Made by a program: the position numbers and the translations under genes
Part shown: positions 1 to 10,679 of the stretch, piece by piece
How the letters are laid out: every line of letters starts with the position of its first letter
How positions within the stretch are numbered: the first letter of the stretch is position 1
The notes under the pieces: generated by a model
Database searches by the model: none
Seen by the model: only the letters and a program-made list of their open reading frames with translations
What the model was told of the DNA's origin: nothing
Assembly (NCBI RefSeq): GCF_012931845.1
Contig: NZ_CP051884.1
Span: 1 to 64,000 of the forward strand
From: Cellulomonas taurus
GTDB lineage: Bacteria > Actinomycetota > Actinomycetes > Actinomycetales > Cellulomonadaceae
Direction: 5' to 3'
Length of the DNA stretch: 64,000 bases

Positions 1-1461
1 GTGCCATCCCAGGACGACCAGCTCCACCAGGTATGGGCGACCGCGGTCGCCCAACTCGAGGTCAGCCCGGACATCACCCCTCGTCAGCTCGCCTTCGTGC
101 GACTCGCGACGCCGCTCGGTCTGCTGGACGGCACCATGCTGCTGGCGGTCGGCAACGACCTGACCAAGGACTACCTGGAGACCCGCGTCCGCGCGGAGGT
201 CACGGAGGCACTGGGTTCGGCGCTGGGCCGGGAGGCCCGGTTCGCGATCACCGTCGACCCCGCGCTGGAGACCGGCAAGGGCGACCACCTCACCTCCTCC
301 ACCGGAGCGGCACCCGCGACCGAGCAACAGGACACCGAACCGGAACCGGCTCCCGAGCCGGAGCCGGTCGAGGTCGTCCAGCAGCCCTACCGCCGCCAGC
401 CCGCCGGTCCGACCCCCAGTGCCGAGCCGGCCCGGCTGAACCCCAAGTACCTGTTCGAGACCTTCGTCATCGGCTCGTCCAACCGCTTCGCGCACGCCGC
501 GGCGGTGGCGGTCGCCGAGGCGCCGGCCAAGGCCTACAACCCGCTGTTCATCTACGGCGACTCGGGTCTGGGCAAGACCCACCTGCTGCACGCGATCGGG
601 CACTACGCCCGGAACCTGTACCCGTCGATCCGGGTGCGGTACGTGAACTCGGAGGAGTTCACCAACGACTTCATCAACTCGATCTCTGAGGGCAAGGCCG
701 GCGCCTTCCAGCGCCGCTACCGCGAGGTCGACGTCCTCCTCATCGACGACATCCAGTTCCTGCAGGGCAAGGAACAGACGATGGAGGAGTTCTTCCACAC
801 CTTCAACACCCTGCACAACGCGAACAAGCAGGTCGTGATCACCTCCGACCTGCCGCCGAAGCAGCTGAACGGCTTCGAGGACCGGATGCGGTCGCGGTTC
901 GAGTGGGGCCTGATCACGGATGTCCAGCCGCCGGACCTCGAGACCCGGATCGCGATCCTGAGGAAGAAGTCCGCGAACGACAACCTGTCGGCGCCGGACG
1001 ACGTGCTGGAGTACATCGCCTCCAAGATCTCGACCAACATCCGCGAACTGGAGGGTGCCCTGATCCGGGTGACCGCCTTCGCGAACCTGAACCGGCAGCA
1101 GGTCGACATGTCGCTGGCCGAGATCGTGCTCAAGGACCTGATCACCGACGAGGACCAGGCGGACATCACCGCCACCGCCGTGATCGGGCAGACCGCCGCG
1201 TACTTCGGTCTGAGCATCGAGGACCTGTGCGGCTCCTCCCGCTCCCGGGTGCTGGTCACCGCTCGGCAGATCGCGATGTACCTGTGCCGCGAGCTGACCG
1301 ACCTGTCACTGCCGAAGATCGGCCAGGCCTTCGGCGGCCGGGACCACACCACGGTGATGCACGCGAACCGCAAGATCCGTGAGCTGATGGCCGAGCGGCG
1401 CTCGATCTTCAACCAGGTCACCGAACTCACGAACCGGATCAAGCAGGAATCGCGGTCCTGA
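1..1461 (+). CDS. dnaA: Chromosomal replication initiator protein DnaA
   Basis: DnaA binds DnaA boxes at oriC, forms an ATP-dependent filament and opens the duplex. The 486-residue product is full length. Domain I lies at about 1-90, followed by a Pro/Glu-rich linker at about 95-145. The AAA+ domain has Walker A GDSGLGKT at 186-193 and Walker B LLIDDIQFL at 246-254. The C-terminal DNA-binding domain carries the DnaA signature beginning FGGRDHTTVMH at 444. It starts with GTG at base 1, so its own promoter is outside the window. oriC and dnaN follow, as is normal for actinobacteria. Confidence 0.98.
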   Translation: MPSQDDQLHQVWATAVAQLEVSPDITPRQLAFVRLATPLGLLDGTMLLAVGNDLTKDYLETRVRAEVTEALGSALGREARFAITVDPALETGKGDHLTSSTGAAPATEQQDTEPEPAPEPEPVEVVQQPYRRQPAGPTPSAEPARLNPKYLFETFVIGSSNRFAHAAAVAVAEAPAKAYNPLFIYGDSGLGKTHLLHAIGHYARNLYPSIRVRYVNSEEFTNDFINSISEGKAGAFQRRYREVDVLLIDDIQFLQGKEQTMEEFFHTFNTLHNANKQVVITSDLPPKQLNGFEDRMRSRFEWGLITDVQPPDLETRIAILRKKSANDNLSAPDDVLEYIASKISTNIRELEGALIRVTAFANLNRQQVDMSLAEIVLKDLITDEDQADITATAVIGQTAAYFGLSIEDLCGSSRSRVLVTARQIAMYLCRELTDLSLPKIGQAFGGRDHTTVMHANRKIRELMAERRSIFNQVTELTNRIKQESRS

Positions 1462-1913
1462 ATCCCGCCGATGGGACGATTCCCACACCTGTGGACGGAC
1501 CTGTGGATACCGGTGGATGACCCCCAGCGTTCGTGTGGACGGATCCTGCGCGATCGGTGGACGGAGAATCACGCTCTCCGCGCCGTGCACGGCGCTCGGC
1601 GTTGTCCACCGATCCGTCCCCAGGCTCCGAGCACAGGCCGTTGAACCCGGTGACCTGCGCAAACAGTGGTTCTCCACAGCTTCCACAGACGCGATGACCA
1701 CGACGACAGATTCCTCTAGAAGAAGATCCACAGACCGTCCAAGCCTTGCCGGGCCGATCCGGGACCCCGGGCGACCGGAGAATCGATCCAGGCCAAGGAA
1801 TTCGTGGGCTGTTCGCCGTCCACAGGTCACCCCACCAGCGCGCTCTCGCGTAGTCTTCGGCCAGGAATCACACGCCTGGGATCACTCCGGTCCCACGACT
1901 GAGAGGGTGGGGC
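1462..1913. other. oriC: oriC region between dnaA and dnaN
   Basis: This 452-bp non-coding gap holds many imperfect DnaA boxes on both strands: TGTGGACGG at 1490 and 1534, TGTGGATAC at 1502, TTGTCCACC at 1602, TTCTCCACA at 1670, a TTCCACAG at 1681, AGATCCACA at 1724 and CCGTCCACA at 1816. Most match the consensus TTGTCCACA/TTATCCACA at 7 or 8 of 9 positions; none is perfect. A comparatively A/T-rich patch at about 1706-1730 is a candidate unwinding element. Position and box density make the assignment firm; the exact unwinding site is inference. The dnaN ribosome site GAGAGGGTGG lies at its right edge. Confidence 0.9.
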
Positions 1914-3044
1914 ATGAAGTTCCGCGTCGAACGTGACGTCCTCGCTGAAGCCGTCACCTGGATCGCTCGCAGCCTGCCCACCCGTCCGCCGGTCCCGGTG
2001 CTCGCCGGGGTGCGGATCGAGGCCGAGGCGGATGGCGTGCTCCGGTTGGCCTCCTTCGACTACGAGGTGTCGGCGCGGTCCGAGATCCCCGCGGAGGTGA
2101 GCGAGCCGGGCAGCGTCCTGGTCTCTGGCCGTCTGCTCGCTGAGATCTCCCGTGCACTGCCCGCCAAGCCGGTCGACGTCGTCCTGGACGGCACGAAGGT
2201 GTCGGTCACCTGCGGCGCCAGCCGGTTCACCCTGCTCACGATGCCGGTCGAGGACTACCCGACGCTGCCCGTGATGCCGAGCCTGTCCGGCACGGTGGAC
2301 GGCGACGAACTGACCAAGGCCGTCGCGCAGGTCACCGTGGCCGCGAGCCGCGACGACACCCTGCCGCTGCTGACTGGCGTCCGGGTGGAGATCGAGGGCG
2401 AGAAGGTCACGCTGCTCGCCACCGACCGGTACCGTCTGGCGCTGCGCGAGCTGGTGTGGACCCCCTCCGACCCGTCGATCTCCGAGGTCGCCCTGGTGCG
2501 CGCCCGCACCCTGAACGACGCGGCGAAGTCCCTCGGTGCCTCCGGTTCGGTGAACGTCGGTCTGTCCACCGGCCAGGGTGTCGACCTGATCGGCTTCGAG
2601 GCCGGCGGCCGGCACACCACCTCGCTGCTGGTCGACGGTGACTACCCGCCGGTGCGTCGGCTGTTCCCGGACGAGTCGCCGATCCACGCCGTGGTCAACA
2701 CCCAGCTGCTGATCGACGCCGCCAAGCGCGTCGCCCTGGTCGCCGAGCGCAACACCGCGATCCGGCTCACGTTCTCCGAGGGCCAGGTCGTGCTGAACGC
2801 GGGACAGGGTGACGACGCCCAGGCGTCCGAGGCGCTGGAGGCGACGCTGGTCGGCGGTGACATCGCAGTCGCGTTCAACCCGCAGTTCCTGCTGGACGGA
2901 CTCGGCGCGCTGAACACGCCGTTCGTTCGGATGGCCTTCACCCACCCGAACAAGCCGGTGGAGTTCACCGGTCAGGAGTCGCTGGAGGGCGAGGACATCA
3001 AGGCGTACCGGTACCTGCTGGTGCCGATCCGCTTCGCCTCCTGA
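1914..3044 (+). CDS. dnaN: DNA polymerase III beta subunit (sliding clamp)
   Basis: This is the ring-shaped processivity clamp that tethers the replicative polymerase and recruits repair proteins. The 376-residue length and three tandem clamp domains (about 1-120, 125-245 and 250-376) are standard. The start MKFRVERDVLAEAV and the C-terminal strand ending YLLVPIRFAS are typical; actinobacterial DnaN usually ends in such a hydrophobic/arginine tail. The ATG follows a GAGAGGGTGG ribosome site. It lies directly after oriC and ahead of gnd and recF, the actinobacterial order. Confidence 0.98.
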   Translation: MKFRVERDVLAEAVTWIARSLPTRPPVPVLAGVRIEAEADGVLRLASFDYEVSARSEIPAEVSEPGSVLVSGRLLAEISRALPAKPVDVVLDGTKVSVTCGASRFTLLTMPVEDYPTLPVMPSLSGTVDGDELTKAVAQVTVAASRDDTLPLLTGVRVEIEGEKVTLLATDRYRLALRELVWTPSDPSISEVALVRARTLNDAAKSLGASGSVNVGLSTGQGVDLIGFEAGGRHTTSLLVDGDYPPVRRLFPDESPIHAVVNTQLLIDAAKRVALVAERNTAIRLTFSEGQVVLNAGQGDDAQASEALEATLVGGDIAVAFNPQFLLDGLGALNTPFVRMAFTHPNKPVEFTGQESLEGEDIKAYRYLLVPIRFAS

Positions 3045-3191
3045 CGGGTTCGACCGGACCGGCGGCGCGACCGGATGTGACCGGACAGACGGTCGCTCCG
3101 GTCGTCAGCACCGGGTGGTCGGCAGCAGAATGGCGCAGACAGTGCCACCACGGGGTCGGCCCGTGTGCTGTCGGGCGAGAGAGGTGGAGAC

Positions 3192-4124
3192 ATGCGGATC
3201 GGCCTGGTGGGTCTGGGCAGGATGGGCGCGAACATGCGGGAGCGCATGCGTCGAGCGGACATCGAGGTCACCGGTTACGACCGCAATCCGGAGGTCTCCG
3301 ACGTCGCCTCCCTCGCGGAGCTGGTGGAGGCACTGCCCGCCGGTGAGCGGATCGTCTGGGTGATGGTCCCGGCCGGTGAGGTGACCCACGCCGTGATCGA
3401 GGAGCTGTCCGGGCTGCTGGCCGCGGGCGACCTGGTGATCGACGGCGGCAACTCGTACTACGGCGACGACCGCACCCACGCCGACACCCTGGCCGCCAAG
3501 GACGTGCACTACCTGGACGTCGGCGTCTCCGGTGGTGTCTGGGGCCTGGAGAACGGCTACGGCCTGATGGTCGGCGGCGACGCGGCGGACGTCGAGCGCG
3601 CGCTGCCGATCTTCGACGCCCTGCGGCCGGAGGGCCCCCGCGAGGAGGGCTTCGTGCACGCGGGCAAGGTCGGTGCCGGGCACTACGCCAAGATGGTGCA
3701 CAACGGCATCGAGTACGGCCTGATGCAGGCCTACGCCGAGGGCTACGAGCTGCTCGAGGCCAAGGACATCGTCGAGGACATCGCCGGCACCATGAAGGCA
3801 TGGCAGCGCGGCACCGTCGTGCGGTCCTGGCTGCTCGAGCTGCTGGTCAAGGCGCTCGAGGAGGACAAGGAGTTCCACGAGATCGACGGTTGGGTCGCGG
3901 ACTCCGGCGAGGGTCGGTGGACCGTGGACGAGGCGATCGAGGCCGCTGTCCCGCTGCCGGTCATCACCGCCGCGCTGTTCGCACGCTTCCAGTCGCGCCA
4001 GGACACCTCCCCCGCGATGAAGGCCGTCGCCGCCCTGCGTCAGCAGTTCGGTGGGCACGCCGTGAAGTCCGCCGGCGGCGACATCGCCGGTGAGACGCCG
4101 TCCGGCGTGCGCTCGGAGGGCTGA
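3192..4124 (+). CDS. gnd: 6-phosphogluconate dehydrogenase, decarboxylating (short type)
   Basis: It oxidises and decarboxylates 6-phosphogluconate to ribulose 5-phosphate in the pentose phosphate pathway. The 310-residue product begins MRIGLVGLGRMGANM, a Rossmann dinucleotide fold, and contains the substrate segment DGGNSYYGDD near 83-92 and the catalytic Lys region GAGHYAKMVHNGIEYG near 161-176. It belongs to the short GntZ/YqeC-like class of about 300 residues, not the 470-residue form. I chose ATG 3192 over the in-frame GTG at 3165 because GAGAGGTGGAG lies just before it. Insertion between dnaN and recF is usual in actinobacteria. Cofactor preference cannot be read from the sequence. Confidence 0.93.
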   Translation: MRIGLVGLGRMGANMRERMRRADIEVTGYDRNPEVSDVASLAELVEALPAGERIVWVMVPAGEVTHAVIEELSGLLAAGDLVIDGGNSYYGDDRTHADTLAAKDVHYLDVGVSGGVWGLENGYGLMVGGDAADVERALPIFDALRPEGPREEGFVHAGKVGAGHYAKMVHNGIEYGLMQAYAEGYELLEAKDIVEDIAGTMKAWQRGTVVRSWLLELLVKALEEDKEFHEIDGWVADSGEGRWTVDEAIEAAVPLPVITAALFARFQSRQDTSPAMKAVAALRQQFGGHAVKSAGGDIAGETPSGVRSEG

Positions 4125-4136
4125 CGCCCCACGCGC

Positions 4137-5327
4137 ATGTACGTCTCCCACCTGTCGCTGACGGACTTCCGGTCGTACCACCAGGTCGATCTGACCTTCG
4201 GACCGGGGATCACCGCGTTCGTCGGACCGAACGGACAGGGGAAGACGAATCTGGTCGAGGCGATCGGCTACGTGTCGACCTTCGCCAGCCACCGCGTGCC
4301 GTCCGACGCCCCGCTCGTGCGAGCCGGGGCGTCGGCGGCGGTGGTGCGGTCCCGGATCGTGCGCGCTCAGGACGATGGCTCCGAGCGCTCCCTGGTGCTG
4401 GACATCCAGCTCGGCTCCGGGAAGCAGAACCGGGTCAAGCTCAACGGGTCGCCGTCGCGCTCCCGGGACGTGATCGGCGCGTTGCGCTCGGTGCTGTTCG
4501 CCCCGGAGGACCTGTCGCTGGTCAAGGGCGATCCCGATGGTCGGCGCCGGTTCGTCGACGCGCTGTGCGTGCAGATCACGCCGCGGCTGGCCGGGGTGTT
4601 CGCCGAGTACGACCGGGTGGTCCGGCAGCGCACCGCACTGCTGAAGTCGGCGGCCGGGATGCGCGGCGCACGCCTGGACCTCAGCACGTTGGACATCTGG
4701 GACGCCAAGCTGGCCGAGCTGGCGGCGCGGGTGATCGTGGCCCGGCACGCCGTGGTCGCGGCCCTGGCACCGTATGTGGCGGCCGCGTACCGCGAGGTCA
4801 GCGATGACCAGGGCACCGCCGAGCTGACCTACAAGTCGTCGGTCGAGCCGCTGGCGGCCCCCGGTGACCCGGTCGCCGTCGAGGCCGACGTGCTGCGCGC
4901 GCTGGAGCATGTCCGGCGCAAGGAGCTCGACCGCGGGCTGTGCCTGGTCGGACCGCACCGGGACGATCTGGTGCTCACCCTCGGCGGACTGCCGGCCAAG
5001 GGGTACGCCAGCCACGGCGAGTCGTGGTCCTTCGCCCTGGCCCTGCGTCTGGCGTCGTACCAGCTGCTCAGCCACGGACCGCAGCAGGGCACCATCGACG
5101 GCGAGACCGACCTTTGGGTCGCGGACTCCGGACCGGACGGCGAACCGGTGCTGATGCTGGACGACGTCTTCGCCGAGCTGGATGCCAAGCGCCGCACCCG
5201 GCTGGCCACGATGGTCGCCGATGCTCGCCAGGTGTTCGTCACCGCGGCCGTCCCGGGCGACGTGCCGCCGCAGCTGGCCGGTGATCGCTTCGACGTGCTG
5301 GCATCGGAGGTCACCCGTGGCGGGTGA
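4137..5327 (+). CDS. recF: DNA replication/repair protein RecF
   Basis: RecF is an SMC-like ATPase that helps load RecA at single-strand gaps through RecOR. The 396-residue protein has Walker A GPNGQGKTN at 30-38 and a C-terminal Walker B/D-loop segment LMLDDVFAELD near 338-348. It starts MYVSHLSLTDFRSY, the canonical RecF opening. Its stop overlaps the GTG start of the DUF721 gene by 11 bases, which implies translational coupling. Confidence 0.97.
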   Translation: MYVSHLSLTDFRSYHQVDLTFGPGITAFVGPNGQGKTNLVEAIGYVSTFASHRVPSDAPLVRAGASAAVVRSRIVRAQDDGSERSLVLDIQLGSGKQNRVKLNGSPSRSRDVIGALRSVLFAPEDLSLVKGDPDGRRRFVDALCVQITPRLAGVFAEYDRVVRQRTALLKSAAGMRGARLDLSTLDIWDAKLAELAARVIVARHAVVAALAPYVAAAYREVSDDQGTAELTYKSSVEPLAAPGDPVAVEADVLRALEHVRRKELDRGLCLVGPHRDDLVLTLGGLPAKGYASHGESWSFALALRLASYQLLSHGPQQGTIDGETDLWVADSGPDGEPVLMLDDVFAELDAKRRTRLATMVADARQVFVTAAVPGDVPPQLAGDRFDVLASEVTRGG

Positions 5328-5865
5328 CCTGGACCCCACGATCCCGGTCTGCGAGCAGGTCGAGGGCCTGACCCCGGCGCCGCAGATGGCCCGTCTGGCT
5401 CTCGGGCGGTTCAAGGCGGTTGCCCGGTCCAAGGGCTACCGCCCGGGCCAGCAGTCGACGCCCCGCTCGCCGCTGAGCCCGGCGGACCGGGGTGCGCCGG
5501 GTGTGCATCCTCGCGATCCGCAGACCGTCTCAGCCACGATGTCCCGGTTGTTCCGCGACCGTGGGTGGGTGCCGGAGATCTCGGTCGGCGGCGTGATCGG
5601 CCGCTGGCGGGACGTGGTCGGCGACCAGATCGCCGACCACTGCACCCCGGAGAGCTTCACGGACGGGATCCTGCTGGTCCGCACCGATTCCACCGCGTGG
5701 GCGCAGCAGTTGAAGCTGCTCGCTCCGCAGCTGGTCAGCCGGATGGCGGAGGACGTGGGGCAGGGTGTGGTGAAGGACGTGCGGGTGCTCGGGCCGGCCG
5801 GTCCGGGCTTCGGCCGCGGGAAACGGTCGGTCAAGGGACGCGGCCCCCGGGACACCTGGGGCTGA
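5317..5865 (+). CDS. DUF721 (DciA-like) protein
   Basis: A 182-residue protein of the DUF721 family, always found between recF and gyrB in actinobacteria (Rv0004-like). The family is related to DciA, the helicase-loading or operating factor in bacteria lacking DnaC, so a role in replicative helicase function is inferred. The conserved core runs from about residue 75 (MSRLFRDRGW) through GRWRDVVGDQIADH to the segment LLVRTDSTAWAQQLKLL. The N-terminal 70 residues are charged and low complexity. The GTG start is inside the end of recF; the open frame extends upstream, but only as an overlap of recF coding. Confidence 0.88.
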   Translation: MAGDLDPTIPVCEQVEGLTPAPQMARLALGRFKAVARSKGYRPGQQSTPRSPLSPADRGAPGVHPRDPQTVSATMSRLFRDRGWVPEISVGGVIGRWRDVVGDQIADHCTPESFTDGILLVRTDSTAWAQQLKLLAPQLVSRMAEDVGQGVVKDVRVLGPAGPGFGRGKRSVKGRGPRDTWG

Positions 5866-5981
5866 GACGCGTCGACCCCCCTTCCCGGGGTGGGGTACGC
5901 GGAACGGCCCTCCGAGCCGCCAGCGGGCCGTCTGACGCCGATTACGCGCGGGTCGACCACCGAATCGGCACGTTCACAGGG

Positions 5982-5987
5982 TAGAAT
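5982..5987 (+). promoter_or_regulatory. Probable -10 element of the gyrB promoter
   Basis: TAGAAT sits 64 bases before the gyrB start in the 185-bp gap after the DUF721 gene. No convincing -35 hexamer is seen at the standard spacing, so only the -10 is called. Confidence 0.35.
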
Positions 5988-6050
5988 CGGGTGGTCATGC
6001 CCATGGCAGCAGAGCCACGGGCTGCGCAGGACTGAGGAGCACCACCGACC

Positions 6051-8072
6051 GTGGCCGATCAGACACCCAAGCCGAACGGCGGCGACTACGGCGCCTCCGC
6101 CATCACCGTCCTCGAGGGACTGGAGGCGGTGCGCAAGCGTCCGGGCATGTACATCGGCTCCACCGGTGCGCGCGGTCTGCACCACCTGGTGTACGAGGTG
6201 GTCGACAACTCGGTCGACGAGGCACTGGCCGGGTACTGCGACACGATCGGCGTGACGCTGCTGGCGGACGGCGGGGTGCGGGTCTCCGACAACGGCCGTG
6301 GCATCCCGGTCGAGATGCACCCCACCGAGGGCAAGCCGACCCTCGAGGTCGTCATGACGATCCTGCACGCCGGTGGCAAGTTCGGCGGCGGCGGCTACGC
6401 GGTCTCCGGTGGTCTGCACGGCGTCGGCATCTCCGTGGTGAACGCCCTGTCCAGCCGGGTCGAGTCGCAGGTCAAGCGGGACGGCTACGCCTGGGAGATG
6501 GACTTCGCCGACGGCGGCCACCCGCAGGGCACCATCCGTCAGGGCGAGGCCACCGACGAGACCGGCACCACCCAGACGTTCTGGGCCGACCCGGCGATCT
6601 TCGAGACCACGGTCTACGACTTCGAGACGCTGCGCTCCCGGTTCCAGCAGATGGCGTTCCTGAACAAGGGCCTGCGGATCACCCTCACGGACGAGCGCCC
6701 GCAGGGCCAGGACGTCGACGACGAGGTCACCGGTGCCGAGTCCGGCTCCGACCCGGCGCAGGCGTCGCACCGCACGGTCAGCTACAAGTACGACGGCGGT
6801 CTGGTCGACTACGTGAAGCACCTGAACTCGACCAAGAAGGTCGACCTGGTGCACCCCGAGGTGATCGACTTCGAGGCCGAGGACACCGAGCGCAAGATCT
6901 CCCTGGAGATCGCGATGCAGTGGACCAGCGCCTACTCCGAGTCGGTGTTCACCTACGCGAACACCATCGCCACCACCGAGGGCGGCACCCACGAGGAGGG
7001 CTTCCGGGCGGCGATGACCTCGCTGGTCAACCGGTACGCCCGGGACAAGGGCATCCTCAAGGAGAAGGACGACAACCTCACCGGCGACGACATCCGTGAG
7101 GGACTCACCGCCGTCATCTCGGTCAAGCTCGGCGAGCCGCAGTTCGAGGGCCAGACCAAGACCAAGCTCGGCAACACCGAGGCCAAGACCTTCGTGCAGC
7201 GGGTGGTGAACGAGCAGCTCGGCGACTGGCTGGACTCGCACCCGAACGAGGCCAAGGACGTGATCCGCAAGGCGATCCAGGCGTCCCAGGCGCGGATGGC
7301 CGCCCGCAAGGCGCGCGAGGCGACCCGGCGCAAGGGCCTGCTGGAGTCGAACTCGATGCCCGGCAAGCTGAAGGACTGCCAGTCCAACAACGCCGCCGAG
7401 TGCGAGATCTTCATCGTGGAGGGTGACTCGGCCGGTGGTTCCGCGGTCCGCGGCCGCAACCCGCGCACCCAGGCGATCCTCCCGCTGCGCGGCAAGATCC
7501 TGAACGTCGAGCGTGCCCGCCTGGACAAGGCGCTGGGCAACGCCGAGGTCCAGGCGCTGATCACCGCCTTCGGTACCGGCATCGCCGAGGACTTCGACCT
7601 GAGCAAGCTGCGCTATCACAAGATCGTCCTGATGGCGGACGCCGACGTCGACGGCCAGCACATCCGCACCCTGCTGCTCACCCTGCTCTACCGGTACATG
7701 CCGGAGCTGATCCTGCAGGGCCACGTCTACATGGCCCAGCCGCCGCTGTACCGGATCAAGTGGTCCAACTCCCCGCACGACTACGTCTACTCGGACCGGG
7801 AGCGGGACGCCGTGCTGGCCGACGGCCAGGCGAACGGCAAGCGGATCCCCAAGGAGAACGGCATCCAGCGCTACAAGGGTCTGGGTGAGATGGACTACTC
7901 CGAGCTGTGGGACACCACGATGGACCCGGAGCACCGCACCCTGCTGCAGGTGACCCTCGAGGAGGCCGCCGCCGTGGACAGCGTGTTCTCCGTGCTGATG
8001 GGCGAGGACGTCGAGTCGCGCCGCAGCTTCATCCAGCAGAACGCGCGCGACGTGCGCTTCCTGGACATCTGA
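6051..8072 (+). CDS. gyrB: DNA gyrase subunit B
   Basis: ATPase subunit of the A2B2 type II topoisomerase that introduces negative supercoils. The 673-residue protein has the GHKL ATPase domain with [10 protein letters not shown] near 46-55 and DNGRGIPV near 81-88, the transducer domain, and the TOPRIM domain with EGDSAGGSA near 458-466 and DADVDGQHI near 532-540. It ends in RDVRFLDI, as usual. The GTG start is preceded by GAGGAG about 11 bases upstream. gyrA follows 30 bases later, so the two subunits are made from one transcript. Confidence 0.98.
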   Translation: MADQTPKPNGGDYGASAITVLEGLEAVRKRPGMYIGSTGARGLHHLVYEVVDNSVDEALAGYCDTIGVTLLADGGVRVSDNGRGIPVEMHPTEGKPTLEVVMTILHAGGKFGGGGYAVSGGLHGVGISVVNALSSRVESQVKRDGYAWEMDFADGGHPQGTIRQGEATDETGTTQTFWADPAIFETTVYDFETLRSRFQQMAFLNKGLRITLTDERPQGQDVDDEVTGAESGSDPAQASHRTVSYKYDGGLVDYVKHLNSTKKVDLVHPEVIDFEAEDTERKISLEIAMQWTSAYSESVFTYANTIATTEGGTHEEGFRAAMTSLVNRYARDKGILKEKDDNLTGDDIREGLTAVISVKLGEPQFEGQTKTKLGNTEAKTFVQRVVNEQLGDWLDSHPNEAKDVIRKAIQASQARMAARKAREATRRKGLLESNSMPGKLKDCQSNNAAECEIFIVEGDSAGGSAVRGRNPRTQAILPLRGKILNVERARLDKALGNAEVQALITAFGTGIAEDFDLSKLRYHKIVLMADADVDGQHIRTLLLTLLYRYMPELILQGHVYMAQPPLYRIKWSNSPHDYVYSDRERDAVLADGQANGKRIPKENGIQRYKGLGEMDYSELWDTTMDPEHRTLLQVTLEEAAAVDSVFSVLMGEDVESRRSFIQQNARDVRFLDI

Positions 8073-8102
8073 GCCTCCCGTAGCTGAAAAAGGACTGAGT
8101 TC

Positions 8103-10679
8103 GTGACCGAACTGACCGGCGACAACATCCAGCACGGCAACATCGAGCAGGTCGATCTCCAGCTGGAGATGCAGCAGTCGTACCTCGACTACGCGATGGC
8201 CGTGATCGTGGGCCGTGCCCTGCCCGAGGTGCGCGACGGCCTCAAGCCCGTGCACCGTCGCGTGCTCTACGCCATGTACGACGGCGGCTACCGACCCGAC
8301 CGCCAGTTCTCCAAGTGCTCGCGCGTCGTCGGCGACGTGATGGGCAAGTACCACCCGCACGGTGACACCGCGATCTACGACGCTCTGGTCCGCCTGGTCC
8401 AGGACTGGTCGCTGCGCTACCCGCTGGTCGCCGGCCAGGGGAACTTCGGCTCCCCCGGTGACGATCCGGCCGCCGCACCGCGGTACACCGAGTGCAAGAT
8501 GGCGCCGCTGGCCATGGAGATGGTCCGGGACATCGACGAGGACACCGTCGACTTCCAGGACAACTACGACGGCCGCACCCAGGAGCCGGCGGTCCTGCCG
8601 TCGCGCTTCCCGAACCTGCTGGTCAACGGCTCGGCCGGCATCGCGGTCGGCATGGCGACCAACATTCCGCCGCACAACCTGCGCGAGGTCGCCGAGGGCG
8701 TCCGCTGGCACCTGGACCACCCGGAGGCCAGCCACGAGGAACTGCTCGCGGCGCTGCTGACCCGGATCAAGGGCCCGGACTTCCCCACCGGCGCGACCAT
8801 CCTGGGTCACAAGGGGATCCAGGAGGCCTACCGCACCGGCCGTGGCTCGATCACGATGCGCGCGGTGGTCGAGGTCGAGGAGATCCAGGGCCGGATCTGC
8901 CTGGTCGTCACCGAGCTGCCGTACCAGGTCAACCCGGACACCCTGGCCAAGAAGATCGCCGACCTGGTGCGGGACAACCGGGTGCAGGGCATCGCGGACA
9001 TCCGCGACGAGACCTCGGGCCGTACCGGCCAGCGCCTGGTGATCGTGCTCAAGCGCGACGCGGTCGCCAAGGTGGTGCTGAACAACCTCTACAAGCACAC
9101 CCAGCTGCAGGAGACCTTCGGCGCGAACATGCTCGCCCTGGTCGACGGGGTGCCGCGCACGCTGAGCGTGGACGCCTTCATCCGGCACTGGACCGCGCAC
9201 CAGATCGACGTCATCCAGCGTCGGACCAGCTTCCGGCTGCGCAAGGCCGAGGAAGCGATCCACATCTTCCGCGGCTACCTCAAGGCGCTGGACGCGCTGG
9301 ACGAGGTCATCGCGCTGATCCGTCGCTCCCCTGACGTCGAGGAGGCACGCGCCGGGCTGATGGCGCTGCTGGACATCGACGAGGTGCAGGCCAACGCGAT
9401 CCTGACCCTGCAGCTGCGCCGCCTGGCAGCGCTGGAGCGGCAGAAGATCCTGGACGACTACGCCAAGCTCGAGGCCGAGATCACCGAGTACCGGGCGATC
9501 CTCGGTTCCGGCGAGCGGCAGCGGTCGATCGTCCGCGAGGAGCTGGACGAGATCGTCGACCGCTACGGCGATGAGCGGCGCACGACGATCCTGCCCTACG
9601 ACGGTGAGGTCTCGGTCGAGGACCTGATCGCCGAGGAGGACATCGTCGTCACGATCACCCGCAGTGGCTACGCCAAGCGAACCCGGACTGACGCGTACCG
9701 GGCGCAGAAGCGTGGCGGCAAGGGCGTGCGCGGCGCGACCCTGCGCGAGGACGACATCGTCGACCACTTCTCGGTGACCACGACGCACAACTGGCTGCTG
9801 TTCTTCACGAACTTCGGTCGGGTGTACCGGGCCAAGGCCTACGAGCTGCCCGAGGGCGGCCGCGACGCCAAGGGTCAGCACGTGGCGAACCTGCTGGCCT
9901 TCCAGCCCGGGGAGAAGATCGCCCAGGTGCTGGACATCCGCACCTACGACGCGGCGGAGTACCTGGTGCTCGCCACCCGGTCCGGTCTGGTGAAGAAGAC
10001 CCGGCTGACCGAGTACGACACCAACCGCACCGGCGGCGTGATCGCGATCAACCTGCGCGAGGACGACAACGGCGTGGCGGACGAGCTGGTCTCGGCCCGC
10101 GCGGTGAACTCCGACCAGGACCTGATCCTGGTGTCCCGCAAGGGCCAGTCCGTGCGGTTCACCGCCTCGGACGACACCCTGCGTCCGATGGGCCGGGCGA
10201 CCTCCGGTGTCACCGGCATGAAGTTCCGCGGCGACGACGACCTGCTGTCGATGGACGTCGTGCGCGAGGACGCCTTCCTGTTCACCGTGACCGAGGGCGG
10301 CATCGCCAAGCGCACCGCCCTCACGGTGGAGAACTACCGGCAGCAGGGCCGTGGCGGGCTGGGCATCAAGGTCGCGAACCTGCCCGAGTCCAACGGTGAC
10401 CTGGTCGGTGCCCTCGTGGTCGACACCGACGACGAGGTGATGGTCATCATGGAGCGCGGCAAGATCGTCCGCTCCGCGGTCAGCGAGGTCAACGCGACCG
10501 GCCGGACCACCCAGGGCGTCATCTTCGCCAAGCCCGACAAGAACGACCGGATCATCGCCGTGGCGCGCAACAGTGAGCGTCAGGTCGAGGAGGATGCCGG
10601 TACCGTGGACGAGGATTCCAGCACAGCGACGGACGTCCCGGTCGCTGACGACACCACCCCCGAGGAGGCCGGCGAGTGA
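8103..10679 (+). CDS. gyrA: DNA gyrase subunit A
   Basis: Catalytic DNA-cleaving subunit of gyrase. The 858-residue product contains the quinolone-determining segment [10 protein letters not shown] and the active-site Tyr in APRYTECKM, then the GyrA C-terminal beta-pinwheel with its GyrA box-like QKRGGKGV. The residue equivalent to E. coli Ser83 is Thr; the Asp87 equivalent is kept. The last 35 residues form an acidic tail rich in Glu, Asp and Thr. The GTG of the next gene overlaps the stop by four bases. Confidence 0.98.
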   Translation: MTELTGDNIQHGNIEQVDLQLEMQQSYLDYAMAVIVGRALPEVRDGLKPVHRRVLYAMYDGGYRPDRQFSKCSRVVGDVMGKYHPHGDTAIYDALVRLVQDWSLRYPLVAGQGNFGSPGDDPAAAPRYTECKMAPLAMEMVRDIDEDTVDFQDNYDGRTQEPAVLPSRFPNLLVNGSAGIAVGMATNIPPHNLREVAEGVRWHLDHPEASHEELLAALLTRIKGPDFPTGATILGHKGIQEAYRTGRGSITMRAVVEVEEIQGRICLVVTELPYQVNPDTLAKKIADLVRDNRVQGIADIRDETSGRTGQRLVIVLKRDAVAKVVLNNLYKHTQLQETFGANMLALVDGVPRTLSVDAFIRHWTAHQIDVIQRRTSFRLRKAEEAIHIFRGYLKALDALDEVIALIRRSPDVEEARAGLMALLDIDEVQANAILTLQLRRLAALERQKILDDYAKLEAEITEYRAILGSGERQRSIVREELDEIVDRYGDERRTTILPYDGEVSVEDLIAEEDIVVTITRSGYAKRTRTDAYRAQKRGGKGVRGATLREDDIVDHFSVTTTHNWLLFFTNFGRVYRAKAYELPEGGRDAKGQHVANLLAFQPGEKIAQVLDIRTYDAAEYLVLATRSGLVKKTRLTEYDTNRTGGVIAINLREDDNGVADELVSARAVNSDQDLILVSRKGQSVRFTASDDTLRPMGRATSGVTGMKFRGDDDLLSMDVVREDAFLFTVTEGGIAKRTALTVENYRQQGRGGLGIKVANLPESNGDLVGALVVDTDDEVMVIMERGKIVRSAVSEVNATGRTTQGVIFAKPDKNDRIIAVARNSERQVEEDAGTVDEDSSTATDVPVADDTTPEEAGE

